From assembly GCA_030770545.1 (NCBI GenBank), contig CM061106.1:3870001-3934000 (forward strand): a stretch of 64,000 nucleotides of DNA, in the 5' to 3' direction. The position numbers and the translations under genes were made by a program. Below the pieces are notes generated by a model. That model saw nothing but the letters and a program-made list of their open reading frames with translations. It ran no database searches and was not told where the DNA came from. Source of the stretch: Macropodus opercularis. Taxonomy: Eukaryota; Chordata; Actinopteri; Anabantiformes; Osphronemidae. Shown here piece after piece: positions 1 to 10,689 of this stretch (the first letter of the stretch is position 1; each line of letters starts with the position of its first letter).

Positions 1-380
1 TGTAAAAGCTGTTCATCCATTGGTTAGTAGCTGTTGAACACGCTGTCTAACATTGTTGCCTGGAAACAACCAATGATGCCATGGAAGTACATGTATGGTT
101 ATGTTAGGAGACAAAGTCAGCATGACAGCAGAAAATGAGAAAAGAACCCCTGGTTGGGCGAGAGCTGCTGACTGTAACTGTCTCTGTGCGTTTTAAGTTC
201 TGTTGAACTGGGAGTTTGAACCAGCAGTGAAAATACTGCAGTGAATCACATAGCGTCACTAGAGTGAGCTGTATGTGACATCGCTCCCTATTGGCTCCTT
301 CACCACTAAACTAACTCTGACTCTATTGGTTCTAAACATGGGTGAAGGTGTCCAGCCTTGACACTGGACCTGAGAAAAGA
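1..380. other. no gene seen
   Basis: I see no coding region, RNA gene or clear repeat boundary in this stretch. Confidence 0.5.
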
Positions 381-384
381 GGTG

Positions 385-510
385 TTGAACAGTCAATGTT
401 TCCTAACTTCATTTAGTTTGAACTATCAGGATGGGAAAGCAGCTGCTCCTGCTCAACCTCTTCCCTCACAAACATTCTGTTTCCAGGCGATGGCTCCACC
501 AAACAAGCAG
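385..510 (+). repeat. dispersed repeat, copy 1
   Basis: This stretch is nearly the same as 8,945-9,062, in the same orientation. Both share the run from 'tgtttcct' through 'aactatcaggatgggaaagc' to 'ggctccaccaaac'. The sequence is non-coding and I do not recognise the family. The copy ends where the antisense LINE fragment begins. Confidence 0.75.
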
Positions 511-1545
511 AGCTGGTTGTAGTTCAAGTTCAAGGAGTTTATTGTCATTGCAACATGTTACATGCACAACGAAATTATAAAAGTGTCAAGCAGCCAGTGC
601 AGTTTTAATCATAAAAAAGAAAAGTAAAATAAATAAATAAATAAAATAAATTAAAATAGAAAAAAATAAACAATAGAGTCTGGTTGCAGCAGGAAGGAAA
701 GATCTGCTGATTCTTTCCTCAGCACAGCGAGGGTGGATCAGTCACTGAAGCTGCTCCACAGAACAGACAGTGCGTCCTGCAGTGGGTGAGACTCATGGAC
801 TAGTATGGACGTCAGTTTTGCCAGGACCCTCTGTCTCCACCTCCTGCACATAATCCAGAGAACAACCCAGGACAGAGCTGAGCTTCTTGATCACCTTGTC
901 CAGCTTCCTCCTGTCTCTCTCAGTGATGACCACACCGTACAGGACGGCTGGTGCCACCACAGAGTCATAGAAGGTCTTCAGCAGTTCACCCTTCACTAAA
1001 AGACCTCAGTCTCCTAAGGTAGAGACAGGGGTTGGTGCAGACGTGATAAGTGCTGATGGTTCAGGGGTTGGTCCAGGTGTCAAAGAGTTGAAATGCGGCT
1101 GCTTGGTGTGACAGTAGGTAAATTAAAATGCAGGTTCAGATTGTTGTAGCCTTTCCCTCTTTGATCTTTCTCCTCAGCTCCTCCTTACTCCCTGATCTGA
1201 AAGCTTTCTTCTTCTCCTTTAGGAGAACTTTAATATCAGGGGTGATCCAGGGCTTGTTGTTAGCAAAGCACCACTCACTGGAGGGGACAGTGTTTAAATC
1301 CATGTAGTCTGCTATGCAGCCTGTGAGGCCATTTCCATCCTCCCTGCGTGGGGAGCAGAGCTCCATTCACACAGTGGTGGTGAAACAGGCCCTGAGAGCC
1401 TCCTCACTCTCCACAGTCCACCTCTTGACTGTGTACGACCGGATAGACAGACTGGAGCTGCACAACGCTGTGGTCAGCTTCCCAGTGAAACACAAGAATA
1501 CCAACGAAGTAGAGACGATCAAAATGAACAAGAATCAGGGCTATT
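511..1545 (-). mobile_element. decayed non-LTR retrotransposon (LINE), antisense
   Basis: Read on the minus strand, two patches look like fish LINE ORF2. One (1,136-1,366) has 'NKPWITPDIKVLLKEKKKAF', typical of the region before reverse transcriptase. The other (793-996) has 'LKTFYDSVVAPAVLYGVV' followed by an ERDRRKLDK segment, typical of the end of the RT domain. The stretch at 530-590 (tttattgtcattgca, acgaaatt) resembles the 3' end of such elements. There is no catalytic YADD box and the reading frame is broken and internally deleted, so this is a dead fragment. The clade is not certain from this much sequence. Confidence 0.7.
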
Positions 1546-3068
1546 AATAAACTACTAAGCTACAAGATACTGGTCAATATAAAAGAAATCATTTCAAACC
1601 GCATTTATTCTTCTCCTGAGTAAGTTAAGACAAAAACTAATATTCCCAACAGTCAAGAGGTTGATAAAGTTGGTAACAGGCTGAATAATGTTAGGTCAAC
1701 CTGTACAAACATCAGCTTGTGGTTTCAGTAAAAATAACCAGGTCACTTTTAACAAAGGACATTTTGAGGGACCCAGAGATCCATGTCATTCAAAACACAC
1801 ATTAAAACAAAAAACAATATCTTCTAACAGCAAACTACTTGTGGTCATACAATGAGGATTAGAGGGAAAATAAATTCCATACTGTTTGTATTCATTAAAC
1901 AAACAAAGCCTAAATGCTTTTCATTTTCCCTCTGTTCTGTTGTACAGAAAAGAAGAAATTGCCTCAGCTCATGGAAAAGAACAAGAATAAATGTGTCTTT
2001 AAATGATTTCCTTTATATTGACCAGTATTGTGTAGCTAAGTTTATTAATAGCCCTGGTTCTTGTTTGATTTGATCGTCTCTACTTGTGCTTCACTGGGAA
2101 CATTTGACTGATATAATACAGCAGCTGAAGCTAAACAGGTTTCTCTGGAGATAAGGGTGGGATTTCCCATGATATGAGGCCTTCTCCCTTATCTGTCCCC
2201 CACGAGCCGCTGCCCTCTATGAGGACTGACGTCTAACAATATATCTGTTAGCACGTGGTCGTGGAAGCCACCAACTGAAGGCTGAACTAATATTTAAACT
2301 CCTTCCTGTAACTCTGGACATGATACCATCGAGAGGAAAACAACTTGAGTGTATGTAGTAGTTGCAGTTCTGTGAACACAGAGCTTGTAAAGTCCAGACC
2401 TGCACAAACAGTGATCCTGTGACTTCTTCACACATGCAACCGGTTTCAATTCTCGATAGATTAAGGGAAACCTGTCATGTCACATGTTGACAAATATTAA
2501 TAATAAAAAATAGATAAATCACAGAATTCTATGTTTAATCTCATTTTTGCAAATCTTTTCCTGCACAGTCTGTATTTATTACAAACCCTGTTGAAATAAT
2601 CTACTGTTTATTTCAAGCATTGTTGTCCATTAACATACAAATGACATCATGACAATAGACGCAGGTTTAGCTTCTCCAGTCATGTGCAGAAGTGTCTCTG
2701 GGTCAGACACTGAACTCCAAGCTGTCAGCAGGTATCAGGACTCTGTGTGTGTGATGGTTCATGAGACTGTTTATTCACTTCAACGTAGCATCATTTATTT
2801 CTACTTGCTCAAAGTCTTAAAAAGCCTTAGGAACTGAATTGAGATGTTTATGTACATTTAAATATAGTTTATGTACGTTGGCTGAAGCCTTAATCATTTG
2901 CTGGAGGAAGTTCAGTATTTCTTATATATATGAATAAACGTAAACGCAGCACAGACCTGCTACAGAATCTACAGAATGACTGAATCTGGGTCGTTGCCAT
3001 TGTCGACTCATGTTATTTGAGAGAGTTACACGGAGCAGAAACTGCTTCTCCGAGACGCCGCTTGTTTA
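1546..3068. other. no gene seen
   Basis: This is AT-rich intergenic DNA. Only short ORFs with no recognisable similarity are present. No RNA gene or repeat structure was seen. Confidence 0.5.
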
Positions 3069-3071
3069 CCA

Positions 3072-3112
3072 GCTGCACTTCCTGCTTCGTGGGTTTGCGC
3101 ATGCGCGGCTTG
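3072..3112. promoter_or_regulatory. possible TATA-less promoter (ETS and NRF1-type sites)
   Basis: A small GC-richer patch in AT-rich DNA contains 'cacttcctg' (ETS-type core) followed by 'tgcgcatgcgcg', a full palindromic NRF1-type site. This pair is typical of CpG-type housekeeping promoters. No ORF of recognisable function starts next to it, so the promoter role is inferred from the motifs alone. Confidence 0.3.
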
Positions 3113-3724
3113 GCTTTGTGGTTCACTTGCTGCCCCCTGCCGGATAAGAGGCGTAACGACAGCTTTAACAAATCACATTCATTTCAGCACCAGCGAAGCT
3201 TAGTTTAACTAATAATAGTAATCCCATCAAAGCTACATTTGCAGTCAGTTTAAGACCAAAGCTGGAATTATTAATTAATGATATAGTCCATTAACCTCAA
3301 CTGATTCCACGTCGTAAACTACTTTGCTGTGGTCTCAGTTCAGTCACTGAGCACATTTGGGGACTTTCCATTGAACTGTGTTTACATTAGTGCTGGTGGC
3401 CTTGATTACACACACATGCTCCAGGGTCATAGTCCTGAGAGCTGAACCCTGATGACTGACAGCTGTCACAGACATCCTCCTCATCAGTGACTCTGACCTC
3501 CATCCTCATCTGGATGTTCCAGAGTTTCTTCTGTGTCCTCAGGTTCCTGATCCGCTTGGTCAAATCTGGGGAGTTGGATATTACGGCAGTGAGGTCACAG
3601 GTCGACTCCTCTGTCCTGTGGGCAATTCAATACGTGGGTAAATCATTTATGAAGAAATCCCTGTGTTGTGGGTTGCAGATGGAACCTCCATTAATCAAAG
3701 GAGGGAAAACCCAGCAGCTGCTCC
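3113..3724. other. upstream region of lipocalin-like gene, no gene seen
   Basis: No supported coding sequence lies here. The short ORFs overlap each other in different frames and match nothing I know. Confidence 0.4.
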
Positions 3725-3730
3725 TATAAA
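3725..3730 (+). promoter_or_regulatory. TATA box of lipocalin-like gene
   Basis: 'tataaa' lies 51 bases before the start codon at 3,781. That fits a transcription start near 3,755 with a short 5' UTR. Confidence 0.65.
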
Positions 3731-3780
3731 GGCTGAACTCGCTGGTTCTGACAGCAGTGTCAGTCGTGATCTGGACCATC

Positions 3781-5014
3781 ATGAACGTGTGCTTCAGCTC
3801 CTGGTTCCTGGCGGTTGGGCTGTTTCTGAGCAGCTCAGCTCTGACTCCTGAAGAGTGTCAGCCTTTGGTCGCTCCTCTGTCTCTGGCCGACCCGTCCAAG
3901 GTAAAACCTCCTGAGCCTTTTAGAAACTCCATCATCAGACACAGATGTTAACTCACTGAAACTCTGTGCAGACATATGGCAGGTCAAACTTCATCTCAGG
4001 TTACAACGATCAAGAACTATACAAGGTTATGCTGAAGATGACGGACAGCAGCTGGTTGAACATGTCTGCATCCAACCCCAACGAACTAGTCATGTCCCAG
4101 GAGAACAGAATGTGAGTAGCCGTCACCGCGGGGGGTCTGGGTCCGTGGGCGCTAACTCAACGCCTCCTGTGTTTCCTCCCCAGGAACGGAACCTGCTTTA
4201 AAGCAACAACCATCGTAACCATCGACGGGAACACTGCAACAACCTCATGTAAGTTAGACTGAATCTCACTGAACGTGTTCTTCAACGCTCAGTAGATGTG
4301 AGTGAACATGGTGTGAAGAAACTAGTGTGAACAAACAGGAGAACATGAGTCAGACAGGAGGGGGGCTAACGGGAGTGTGTGCAGGTTGGTCAGCTGCCAT
4401 TACACACAAAAGATGCAACGTCTGACTTCATCAAACAAAACCAAACAGACACAAACTAAACCCTAAGTTAGAGCTGCAACAAAAGGAACCTCAATGCTTC
4501 ATGTTGGGTGTTCTGTTATTGCCAGTAAAACACAGAAACCCGTCAATGTCTCGTCTTCTGACTTCAGACGCCAACGTAACCTCCGTGTTTCACGTGCTGC
4601 CGAGCTGCGATGACTGCTTGGTTCTCAGCATCAACAGCACCGCCGGGAATGTTGGAAAATTACTCGCACTGATGAAGCTGAAGAGCTCGGAAGAGGTGAT
4701 CACTGCTCGCGCCCTGTATCTGCTGGGTAAGAACAGATGAGAGAGAAACTCAGCCCTCGCTCTGAAACACTCTGAGCTGTCGTCTGTGCTTTGCAGCCAG
4801 ACGGTCGACGGTGACGGACGCAGAGATGGAACGTTTCAAGCAGCAGGCAAAGTGCCTCGGGTTCTCTGGAGAACCGGACTTCCACTACAACCCAGACAAA
4901 GGTGCTAAGTCTTTAAAGCTGTGTTGGAGGTGTCGTGCCACAGGGTTTGATCTCTGATTTTTCCTTCCAGAGTTCTGTCGTGAAGGCGAGAGCATCCAGT
5001 TTCCCCTCAGCTGA
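3781..5014 (+). CDS. secreted lipocalin-like protein (alpha-1-acid glycoprotein / saxitoxin-binding-protein type)
   Basis: Six exons can be read with GT/AG junctions and matching phases: 3,781-3,900; 3,972-4,111; 4,184-4,248; 4,568-4,726; 4,797-4,901; 4,971-5,014. They join to 633 nt, or 210 residues. The N-terminus is a signal peptide (hydrophobic FLAVGLFLSSSA) followed by ALTPEECQPLV. Later come a Tyr-Gly-Arg-Ser-Asn segment, SCDDC, several N-glycosylation sequons (NMS, NGT, NVT, NST), and a Cys near the C-terminus (EFCRE). Size, exon number, secretion signal and Cys pattern fit the small lipocalins of fish plasma related to alpha-1-acid glycoprotein, apolipoprotein M and the puffer saxitoxin/tetrodotoxin-binding proteins, which carry hydrophobic ligands. 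Ligand and exact subfamily are not shown by the sequence. A TATA box lies 51 bases upstream and a poly(A) signal 69 bases downstream. No break is visible. Confidence 0.75.
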
Positions 5015-5082
5015 ACGAAAAGCTCAACAGCTACAAATCTGTAATGGAGCAGAGACCAAGCGCTTAATGTACTGTTTGTCTT

Positions 5083-5088
5083 AATAAA
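5083..5088 (+). terminator. poly(A) signal of lipocalin-like gene
   Basis: 'aataaa' lies 69 bases after the stop codon at 5,012-5,014. Confidence 0.75.
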
Positions 5089-5999
5089 ATTTCTTTGGGA
5101 AAATAATTATGATTATGAATTGTTACAAATTTTGTTATGAAGTCTGAAGGGCAACACACAATCTAAAATGTCGACCTGACACACAAACAGGTGAACAAAG
5201 GATTTAATATAATAATTAACATAAAATCACAGAAGTTACAGCAACAACAGACAATGTAAGAACTCCAGGTCACTGACAAAGAGAAGTAAAACTCTCTGCA
5301 AAACATTACACTTCTATGCAGATGACACTATTTTATTTCTTTGACAACTTCAAACCAGACGCTGATTCAGTGGAAAAGGATTCAACATCTTTATCACAGA
5401 CGCTGAGGCTTTTTAACATGTAAACAGGTGAGCAAACAGACGGCGCACGCTCAACGGGTCAGTTACACAGGACACACAGACACTTTGGACCCAGGCCCGG
5501 CTGTGTTATAAAGGAACCAGCTCCCCCCCGGGTTGGTACAGTATAGTAACGGTGTGGTGTCGTTGCACTGATGGCATGTGTGTGTCGTACTTCTTCAACC
5601 TTCACGTTCCCTCTGACCCAGAACACCAGACTATGCAGGTCAAAAGTGGCAGTGAATCCACACAACCACACGTGTTGTTTGCTCTGGAGCGATCAGTGTT
5701 TTCTATGCAGGTCAGCGACCCTGCGTCCTAGAAAAAGCTACTCTTTGAAAACAGGCTCAGTGCAGCAAAACACTAAACACAACCCTCACTGAGATAACAC
5801 ACACTGTCACTCAGAACACACTGAGAGAAAAAACACTACCATCAAGCACCAATACAGAAAATACTAACTTAAACCTTTACAGTTCAAAGAATTTCAAAGA
5901 AAAGAGAAACATTCTGTCACATGATTTATTTAAATGTTTGGAACATAACGATTCTTTAAGGTAAATGAAAATTAGCAGTTTGCTTCAATAGTTGATTAG
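5089..5999. other. no gene seen
   Basis: Non-coding. Short ORFs on both strands overlap without recognisable similarity. Confidence 0.45.
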
Positions 6000-6452
6000 T
6001 TAGTCATTTATGGAATTACAGTAATGAGAAGAAAAAGGTAGAAACATACTGTACATACTGTAATTTGAACAAATAATTGAGGGGCTGATCATGCCTCTCT
6101 CTAGCATCAGGCCACAGGTTTTCATCAACATGTAAAGTTCTCTCTTGACATGAACCTGGGGAAGAACCTCATCCATCCCTGTTGTCCTCTGGACTCGTGT
6201 CCTCACATCCAGTACTGTAACTGTTCGCATGGCTTCCAGAAGAGACATTTGGTCATGTGGGTGGTGATCAGACACTTTCCACCTCCAGGCAGAGAAAAAC
6301 TCCTCTATTAGGTTGAGGAAGGGTGAAAATGCAGACAGGTACAAAACATGCCTCCACAAACCCGTCTTCCTTGTTCCATTTCTGCTGTGGAGACTGTAGT
6401 TAGAGTTTTGCACATGTAGCTCCAGTTGCGCCCACTGTCGTTTAGCAATCAA
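6000..6452 (-). pseudogene. fragment of IS630/Tc1-type DDE transposase
   Basis: The open frame contains 'SPFLNLIEEFFSAWRWKV', the region around the third acidic catalytic residue of DDE_3 (IS630/Tc1/pogo-like) transposases. In these, a proline-asparagine motif precedes the catalytic Glu. Only this C-terminal part is present. The first two Asp motifs and the DNA-binding domain are missing. The frame after VLDVRTRV loses similarity to what I know. Probably a dead transposon relic. Confidence 0.6.
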
Positions 6453-6875
6453 GTGGAGATACGCGGCAGATACTGGTCCTGATGTGTTGTTCCTCCTATG
6501 CTGGGAGGAGCATAGGAGGACTCTTCACTGCATTGAACTGCATATACTATGTTGCTCCTCCTATGTTTTGGTGTCGGGTCGTCTGGATGCACAAGCTTCT
6601 GTCTGAGGGTGTTGGTGGCTTTGAAGTAGACGCTATGTTGTAGTTTCTAAAAATCCTTTTGAGCTTTTCAGACTCTTGCCATGTAAGGAATGACCAGATT
6701 CTTCCGTTGACTCTGAGTGTCAGGCTGTTCTGTTGTCCATGTCCTGGGTTGAGATGCAGCCTTGTTGAAGGCCCATCTGGGGCCACAGGTCCTGAGAGCT
6801 GCCCTTAGATGCACGTTGTCCTTTGTGCATCCTGTGTACATGCTACAAGACGTCTCCTAGCATCACTAAAAACTG
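6453..6875. other. unassigned, possibly part of the same transposon relic
   Basis: A 79-residue minus-strand ORF (6,547-6,786) is present but I do not recognise it. 'ctcctatg' motifs recur at 6,490-6,515 and 6,553-6,565. No RNA gene. Confidence 0.3.
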
Positions 6876-6955
6876 CTTAGATAACAGGATTCAAACCTGC
6901 GGGGAAACCCCAATGGATTTCGAGTCCCTCGCCTTAACCACTCAGCCACAACTAC
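6876..6955 (-). tRNA. tRNA-Ser(CGA)-like sequence, probably a pseudogene
   Basis: On the minus strand the sequence follows tRNA-Ser closely: D arm 'ggctgagtggttaaggc', anticodon loop 'ctcgaaa' (CGA), long variable arm 'ggggtttcccc', T arm 'caggtttgaatcctg'. The acceptor stem pairs poorly (the two ends mismatch at several positions), the anticodon stem has one mismatch, and two bases seem lost between variable arm and T stem. I infer a tRNA-derived pseudogene rather than a working gene. Confidence 0.65.
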
Positions 6956-7169
6956 CTAAGATGGGCCAGCGAGTAATGTGCACAACAGAAGTGTAAGAGC
7001 GTTAGGACAAGAACTGCAGCCTGGGACCTGAAGGCAACAACACTGTAACAAAGAGTTGCACCTGCTTATTAAAGCTTGTACACACACAGCAAGACTGACA
7101 TTTACAATCACAAAACTCATTGACTAACCACAAAAAGAACCTAACACGAGAAGAATTAAAGCAAAGCAT

Positions 7170-7215
7170 CACTAAAAGTTACGTATGAGGCAGGATCCAA
7201 ACCTGCGTCTGATTT
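7170..7215 (-). other. tRNA-like T-arm fragment
   Basis: 'gcaggtttggatcctgc' (minus strand) is a T-arm/B-box-like stem-loop. The bases next to it (catcactaaaa) recur beside the tRNA-Ser-like sequence at 6,861-6,870. It may be a partial duplicate of that pseudogene. Confidence 0.35.
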
Positions 7216-7714
7216 CTCATCTGCCTTGGTCTGTTATGGAAACAGTAACCTCCAACATTCCAGCCCTGCGTTGGAACTGACCAGGTGCTGTCTGTGTGGC
7301 GTCAGCATGTTCTGTGGATGGGTTTTCTCAAAGCTCTCTGTCATCCTGCCTTGGCTCAACAACTTACAGCAATGCCAGACATCTGCCATGTGTCCATAGA
7401 GAAGCCAGGCTTCCAAGCAGAGAGTTAGAGGTGTTTGGAAACATGGTGGTTGTCTTTACCATAAGTAATGTCATTACCAATGTCCAAGTTCTCACAGTGT
7501 TGACTGGAAAGTCATCTCTGACTGATGCCATCTTCTGTTGATATGATGCTAAACACAGATGACAAAGCTGCTTGTACCAACTACAGAACATGTGAAATGC
7601 TAGTGATTAAAAGGCTGATTTACTTTATTCATCTTCAACAGATGACTCACGAATCCAGGATCCACATATAAATCACTTGTGTTAAACTGGCAGCATCACT
7701 GTCACGTAGAGCAA
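7216..7714. other. no gene seen
   Basis: Overlapping ORFs on both strands match nothing I know. No repeat structure was recognised. Confidence 0.4.
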
Positions 7715-7719
7715 CACAC

Positions 7720-8744
7720 TGTTACGATTCAGCTGAGGGACCAGAGAAGGAATGGAATGTGCAAAACCAAGACAGGAGAGCGAGCGTAGTTTTAACCGTT
7801 TATTAGTAAATAGCGACACCTCAGGTCGAGGACGGGCACAGCCTGGGTCTATGGAGACAGAGAAGGCAGTCAGGTTGCAGATGGATGATTCAAATGGTGA
7901 GAGGGGGGAATGACATACCTCCAGGCTGGCAGGGAGTCGCAGAGTGAGGGAACCAGATGAATGAGGCAGTGAGGGAGATGACCGGGGCTCTTTGATGACA
8001 CGGTGGTGGGTGGCTGGGTCGGGCGTCACAGGTGGGTCTCTTCCACCGGGCAGCCGAGGGTGACAAGAGGTGTCTCCGGAAGGTTTCTCGCAGCGCGGCA
8101 ACTGACGAGTACAGGGTTCCTCTTCGAGACCGGGGGGGGGGGGGAGGAGAGCAGGCCAACACAAAAGACACGGAACAAAAAGAAGTCCAACAGAAAGCGA
8201 GCCAAACTGGCTGGTTACAATAATGTCACTGGGGAATTAAATCCTCAGCCTGTTAGCAGCTACCGCTATTCATGTAGCGTCTGGGCGGCTGGGAGTCAGG
8301 GGGAAATATTCAGTTCGCTAGGTACTTTAGCCAGGTAGCGGTCTAGATAGTTCAGCGTGGAAACAGGACGTTCATCGAAAGGTATACATGGGATCATGGC
8401 TTCAATGGCGTAGGTTAATCCGACGTGAGTTCATGGCCGAAGGTACGTGAAGCCGGAGTGCGGCAGACAGAACAAGCGGGGATTCAAAAAACACACTCAC
8501 GTCGACGTGGATCCAGGGTTCGGGAGCTATGGGTCTCCGAGTAGGTGAAGCTTGTCAGGGTCTTGTCCGTCGAAACGTAGTTGACGATCTGACGCTGGTT
8601 CTCCTGTGAACAGGGCTTAAGACTGGTTAGTGGCAGGTGAAAGGAATAAGCAATCAGTGAAAGCTGGCAGAGATGGTGAGTGAATATCCGCCGGAGCCCT
8701 TCAGAGTAAGAGCCCCGGCGGAAGTGGTTCTGCCGATCATGACA
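7720..8744 (-). mobile_element. solo-LTR-like element, 1,025 bp, TSD CACAC
   Basis: The sequence runs from TGTTACG to CATGACA and is flanked on both sides by CACAC (7,715-7,719 and 8,745-8,749), a 5-bp target-site duplication. TG...CA ends with a 5-bp duplication are the mark of LTRs. Read on the minus strand it has a late 'aataaac', as expected for an LTR R/U5 junction. It contains no retroviral gene. Two related elements lie at 21,704-22,265 and 34,430-35,657. The family is not named here, and a non-LTR explanation is not excluded. Confidence 0.75.
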
Positions 8745-8944
8745 CACACACTGTGTGACCACTAAACACAGTGAGTCAAATGCTCACACATTCACTGGTG
8801 AGGGTTGAATTTTCATCAGCATAACGTCAACTACAGTTAAGTAAAGGTTTGAAAACACAACGCAGTGATTTATCCTGATGACATGAGCTGGTTGAGCTCA
8901 GTCAACTGTGTCACATTTATCTTCTTCCATCTGGGAAAACAGTC

Positions 8945-9062
8945 TAGAGAGCAAGTGTTTCCTCACTTCATTTGTTTGAACTATCAGGATGGGAAAGCAG
9001 CTGCTCCTGCTCATCTTCTTCCCTCACAAACATTCTGTTACCAGGCGATGGCTCCACCAAAC
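8945..9062 (+). repeat. dispersed repeat, copy 2
   Basis: Second copy of the repeat at 385-510, same orientation, with a handful of substitutions. Function and family unknown. Confidence 0.75.
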
Positions 9063-9870
9063 CACTTCCTCAACTCTTTTTCTGAACAAGGACCAAGTTG
9101 GCCTCCATGGTCACAATCATGTTGCTTTGACTCTGAAACAGAAACATCAATAACATGTTGGTGTGTAGTTGTGAAATATCATTACAGTCCAGTCAGTAAA
9201 GGCCTAGTTCTCATCTACTGCATGAACATCTGGATGTAGATCTAACCTCTGGACAAACTGGACATGTTCCATCATCCAATCAGCTACAAAGACTGAATAA
9301 ACTCCTGCTTCTGAAGTGGAGGTGGTGGAACTGGGATGTAGATAATGAATGAATAGAATAGAATGTATAATATAAAGTAATGAGGTGGTTGTTGACCCAC
9401 GGTGTCATTCTGTTTAGAATTAGCAGGTTTAATATCTACATTATTACCACATTTCAGGTGTTGCTAAAAAGTGAACATGTATTAGGAAGAAACAATCCAT
9501 CCACACAATGAAAGTCACTGCACAAACTATGTCTGACTCAGATGATCTCAGCAAAACTGACTATAATAAATGATCATCCTATGAAATGAGCCTCATTCGT
9601 TGTTGACTGATAAACAAAAAGCCTCAGAGAATAATTAACTCAGTCAATGTTATGTTTAGAGCAGTGGACGTGTCCTGGTTTTACAAACGTTGGCTCTAAA
9701 TGTATTGACCTGTTTACTTCCTCATAGATAACAAGCTTGTTTTTCACTCATAAATATTCTGTCAAATGGCTCCAACCTGCTTCGCTTTAACATAAGGGTC
9801 AGAGGTCACTGATGGTTACCATAGAAACCCAGCTGACTTGTCCTGTGGTGTGTGTCTTCAGATGGTTCAG
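9063..9870. other. no gene seen
   Basis: Intergenic DNA without recognisable coding or RNA features. Confidence 0.45.
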
Positions 9871-9873
9871 TTC

Positions 9874-9975
9874 AATTCACTTTATTTATATAGAGTCAAC
9901 TGAATAATGGCACATTGCAAGGTTTAAGACAGAATTCAACAATACAACTATATAGAAAACCAACAAATCCCAGTT
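9874..9975. repeat. fish short interspersed repeat fragment
   Basis: 'ttcaattcactttatttatatag' types of sequence are a common fish repeat start. The inner part 'gaattcaacaatacaac' to 'aaaaccaacaaatc' is repeated in reverse orientation at about 20,203-20,250, next to the left end of the large transposon. Confidence 0.55.
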
Positions 9976-10015
9976 GAGTCATTAATTAATAAACACAACT
10001 TTTAATGGAAACATT

Positions 10016-10097
10016 ACCAGGAGTGGGGATCGAACCCACGAGGACTAACGTCCATTGGATCTTAAGTCCAACGCCTTCACCACTCGGCCATCCTGGT
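10016..10097 (-). tRNA. tRNA-Leu(UAA)
   Basis: On the minus strand the 82-nt sequence folds as a class II tRNA. The acceptor arms ACCAGGA/TCCTGGT pair perfectly. The D arm is 'tggccgagtggtgaaggc', the anticodon loop 'cttaaga' (TAA), there is a long variable arm, and the T arm is 'gtgggttcgatccccac'. All stems pair, so it looks functional. Confidence 0.95.
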
Positions 10098-10156
10098 AGA
10101 ATTTCCTTACTGTTATTATTCTACACATCACTAACTGAGATAACTCTGACCATGTC

Positions 10157-10560
10157 CTAGTCATTAGTCCTGTTGTGTCTAACAACTCTCTGGTTGTTTG
10201 TGAACAACAAGTTTGTGTCTAACTGTTTGTTGTGAACCTCCCTCAGCAAATGTGGTTTCAGAAGATGACACCCGAGGTTTGGATGCAGAAACAACATTGC
10301 AGACGTTTGGTTGGTGGCAGCATGTCCTGCTTTCCTGTAGCGGATAAGGAAACTGTCCACCGTGTGTTGGAGGGACATGTGAGCCTTGTCCACAGCCTTA
10401 ATGAGTCTGAAAGGTTTGAATTAACCTCTCAGCCAAACCGTTGGTTTCTGGGTGATGGGTGCAGACCTGAAATGTTTGATACCGTTTTGAGTCATAAAGG
10501 AAGTAAACTCCTCCAACATGAAGTGTCGTCCATTGTCACTCACAGTTTGTTCAGACACGT
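10157..10560 (-). pseudogene. Ty3/Gypsy-type integrase fragment
   Basis: Read on the minus strand, two adjoining frames show the end of an LTR-retrotransposon integrase core. 'SDNGRHFMLEEFTSFM' holds the second catalytic Asp region (DNG), followed by 'QNGIKHFRSAP'. Then, after a stop and frame change, 'MSLQHTVDSFLIRYRKAGHA' and 'MLFLHPNLGCHL' form the usual post-core segment. The segment that would carry the third catalytic Glu is missing. A dead fragment. Confidence 0.75.
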
Positions 10561-10569
10561 TGTTCCTGG

Positions 10570-10610
10570 AAAAGATGGACCTAAGAGCAGACCTCTTAGG
10601 TCCATCTTTT
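10570..10610. repeat. perfect 18-bp inverted repeat, 5-nt loop
   Basis: Arms 10,570-10,587 and 10,593-10,610 are exact reverse complements (aaaagatggacctaagag and its complement) around the loop 'cagac'. It sits just upstream (on the minus strand) of the Gypsy integrase fragment and may be a fold-back made when that relic was rearranged. Confidence 0.85.
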
Positions 10611-10642
10611 CTGAAGTGGTTGACTTCATCAGCATCACCTCC

Positions 10643-10689
10643 TTTTATTATTATTATTATTATTATTGTTATTATTATTATTATTATTA
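10643..10689. repeat. (ATT)n microsatellite
   Basis: An ATT repeat with one interruption (attgtt). It explains the Ile/Tyr-rich ORFs in this position. Confidence 0.95.

Noticed and set aside
7890..8338. ORFs of 90-160 codons around 7,682-8,338
   Set aside because: They overlap on both strands inside an LTR-like element and show no retroviral or host domain.
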